7,583 nt of DNA from an uncultured Streptococcus sp. (GTDB taxonomy: Bacteria; Bacillota; Bacilli; Lactobacillales; Streptococcaceae): positions 1-7,583 of the forward strand of contig CAJZGQ010000057.1 of the NCBI GenBank assembly GCA_916048115.1. Direction: 5' to 3'. Below, in pieces: positions 7,576-7,583 of this stretch. The notes beneath the pieces are model-generated. The model saw nothing but the letters and a program-made list of their open reading frames with translations. It searched no databases and was not told the origin of the DNA. The position numbers and the translations under genes are program-made. Positions within the stretch are counted from its first letter, which is position 1. Each line of letters opens with the position of its first letter.

Positions 7576-7583
7576 AATCTTGT

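Overview
The window reads as ordinary chromosome of a viridans (mitis/sanguinis/parasanguinis-like) Streptococcus. The reasons are a low-to-moderate G+C content, strong AGGAGG ribosome sites, extended -10 promoters, and protein sequences very close to what I recall of pneumococcal Gor, LysS and the Spr0693-0695 (SP_0785-0787) efflux pump. Two intergenic repeats of streptococcal type are also present. The species is inferred from memory of family sequences, not from a search.

Layout. 1-165 is a hairpin-rich intergenic repeat, cut by the window edge and ending in a terminator-like stem. 173-1522 (minus) is glutathione reductase, gor, with a near-consensus promoter carrying a 6-bp inverted repeat. 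Divergent from it, 1700-4873 (plus) is a tight three-gene operon for a MacAB-type tripartite efflux pump: membrane-anchored adaptor, ATPase and FtsX/MacB-fold permease. The genes overlap by 17 bp and 1 bp, and a strong terminator follows at 4874-4928. 4929-5088 shows no gene that I can support. 5145-6635 (plus) is lysyl-tRNA synthetase, lysS, with its own extended -10 promoter and no T-box. 6636-6951 is a 316-base gene-free stretch packed with RNA structure: two identical copies of one hairpin 279 bases apart, with a 140-bp inverted-repeat element between them that folds on paper as a multi-branch junction. 6952-7575 (minus) is a histidine phosphatase of the phosphoglycerate mutase-like superfamily, with a GTG start at the window edge.

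How the genes relate. Gor keeps glutathione reduced against oxidative stress. The pump next to it exports an unidentified substrate; the pneumococcal relative is linked to antibiotic and antimicrobial peptide tolerance. lysS and the phosphatase are housekeeping genes that converge on a shared bidirectional terminator.

I see no clearly new multi-gene system. The best candidate for something under-described is the structured element at 6691-6834 and the duplicated terminator around it. Next are the operator-like palindrome in the gor promoter and the acidic glycine-rich insert in the pump permease.
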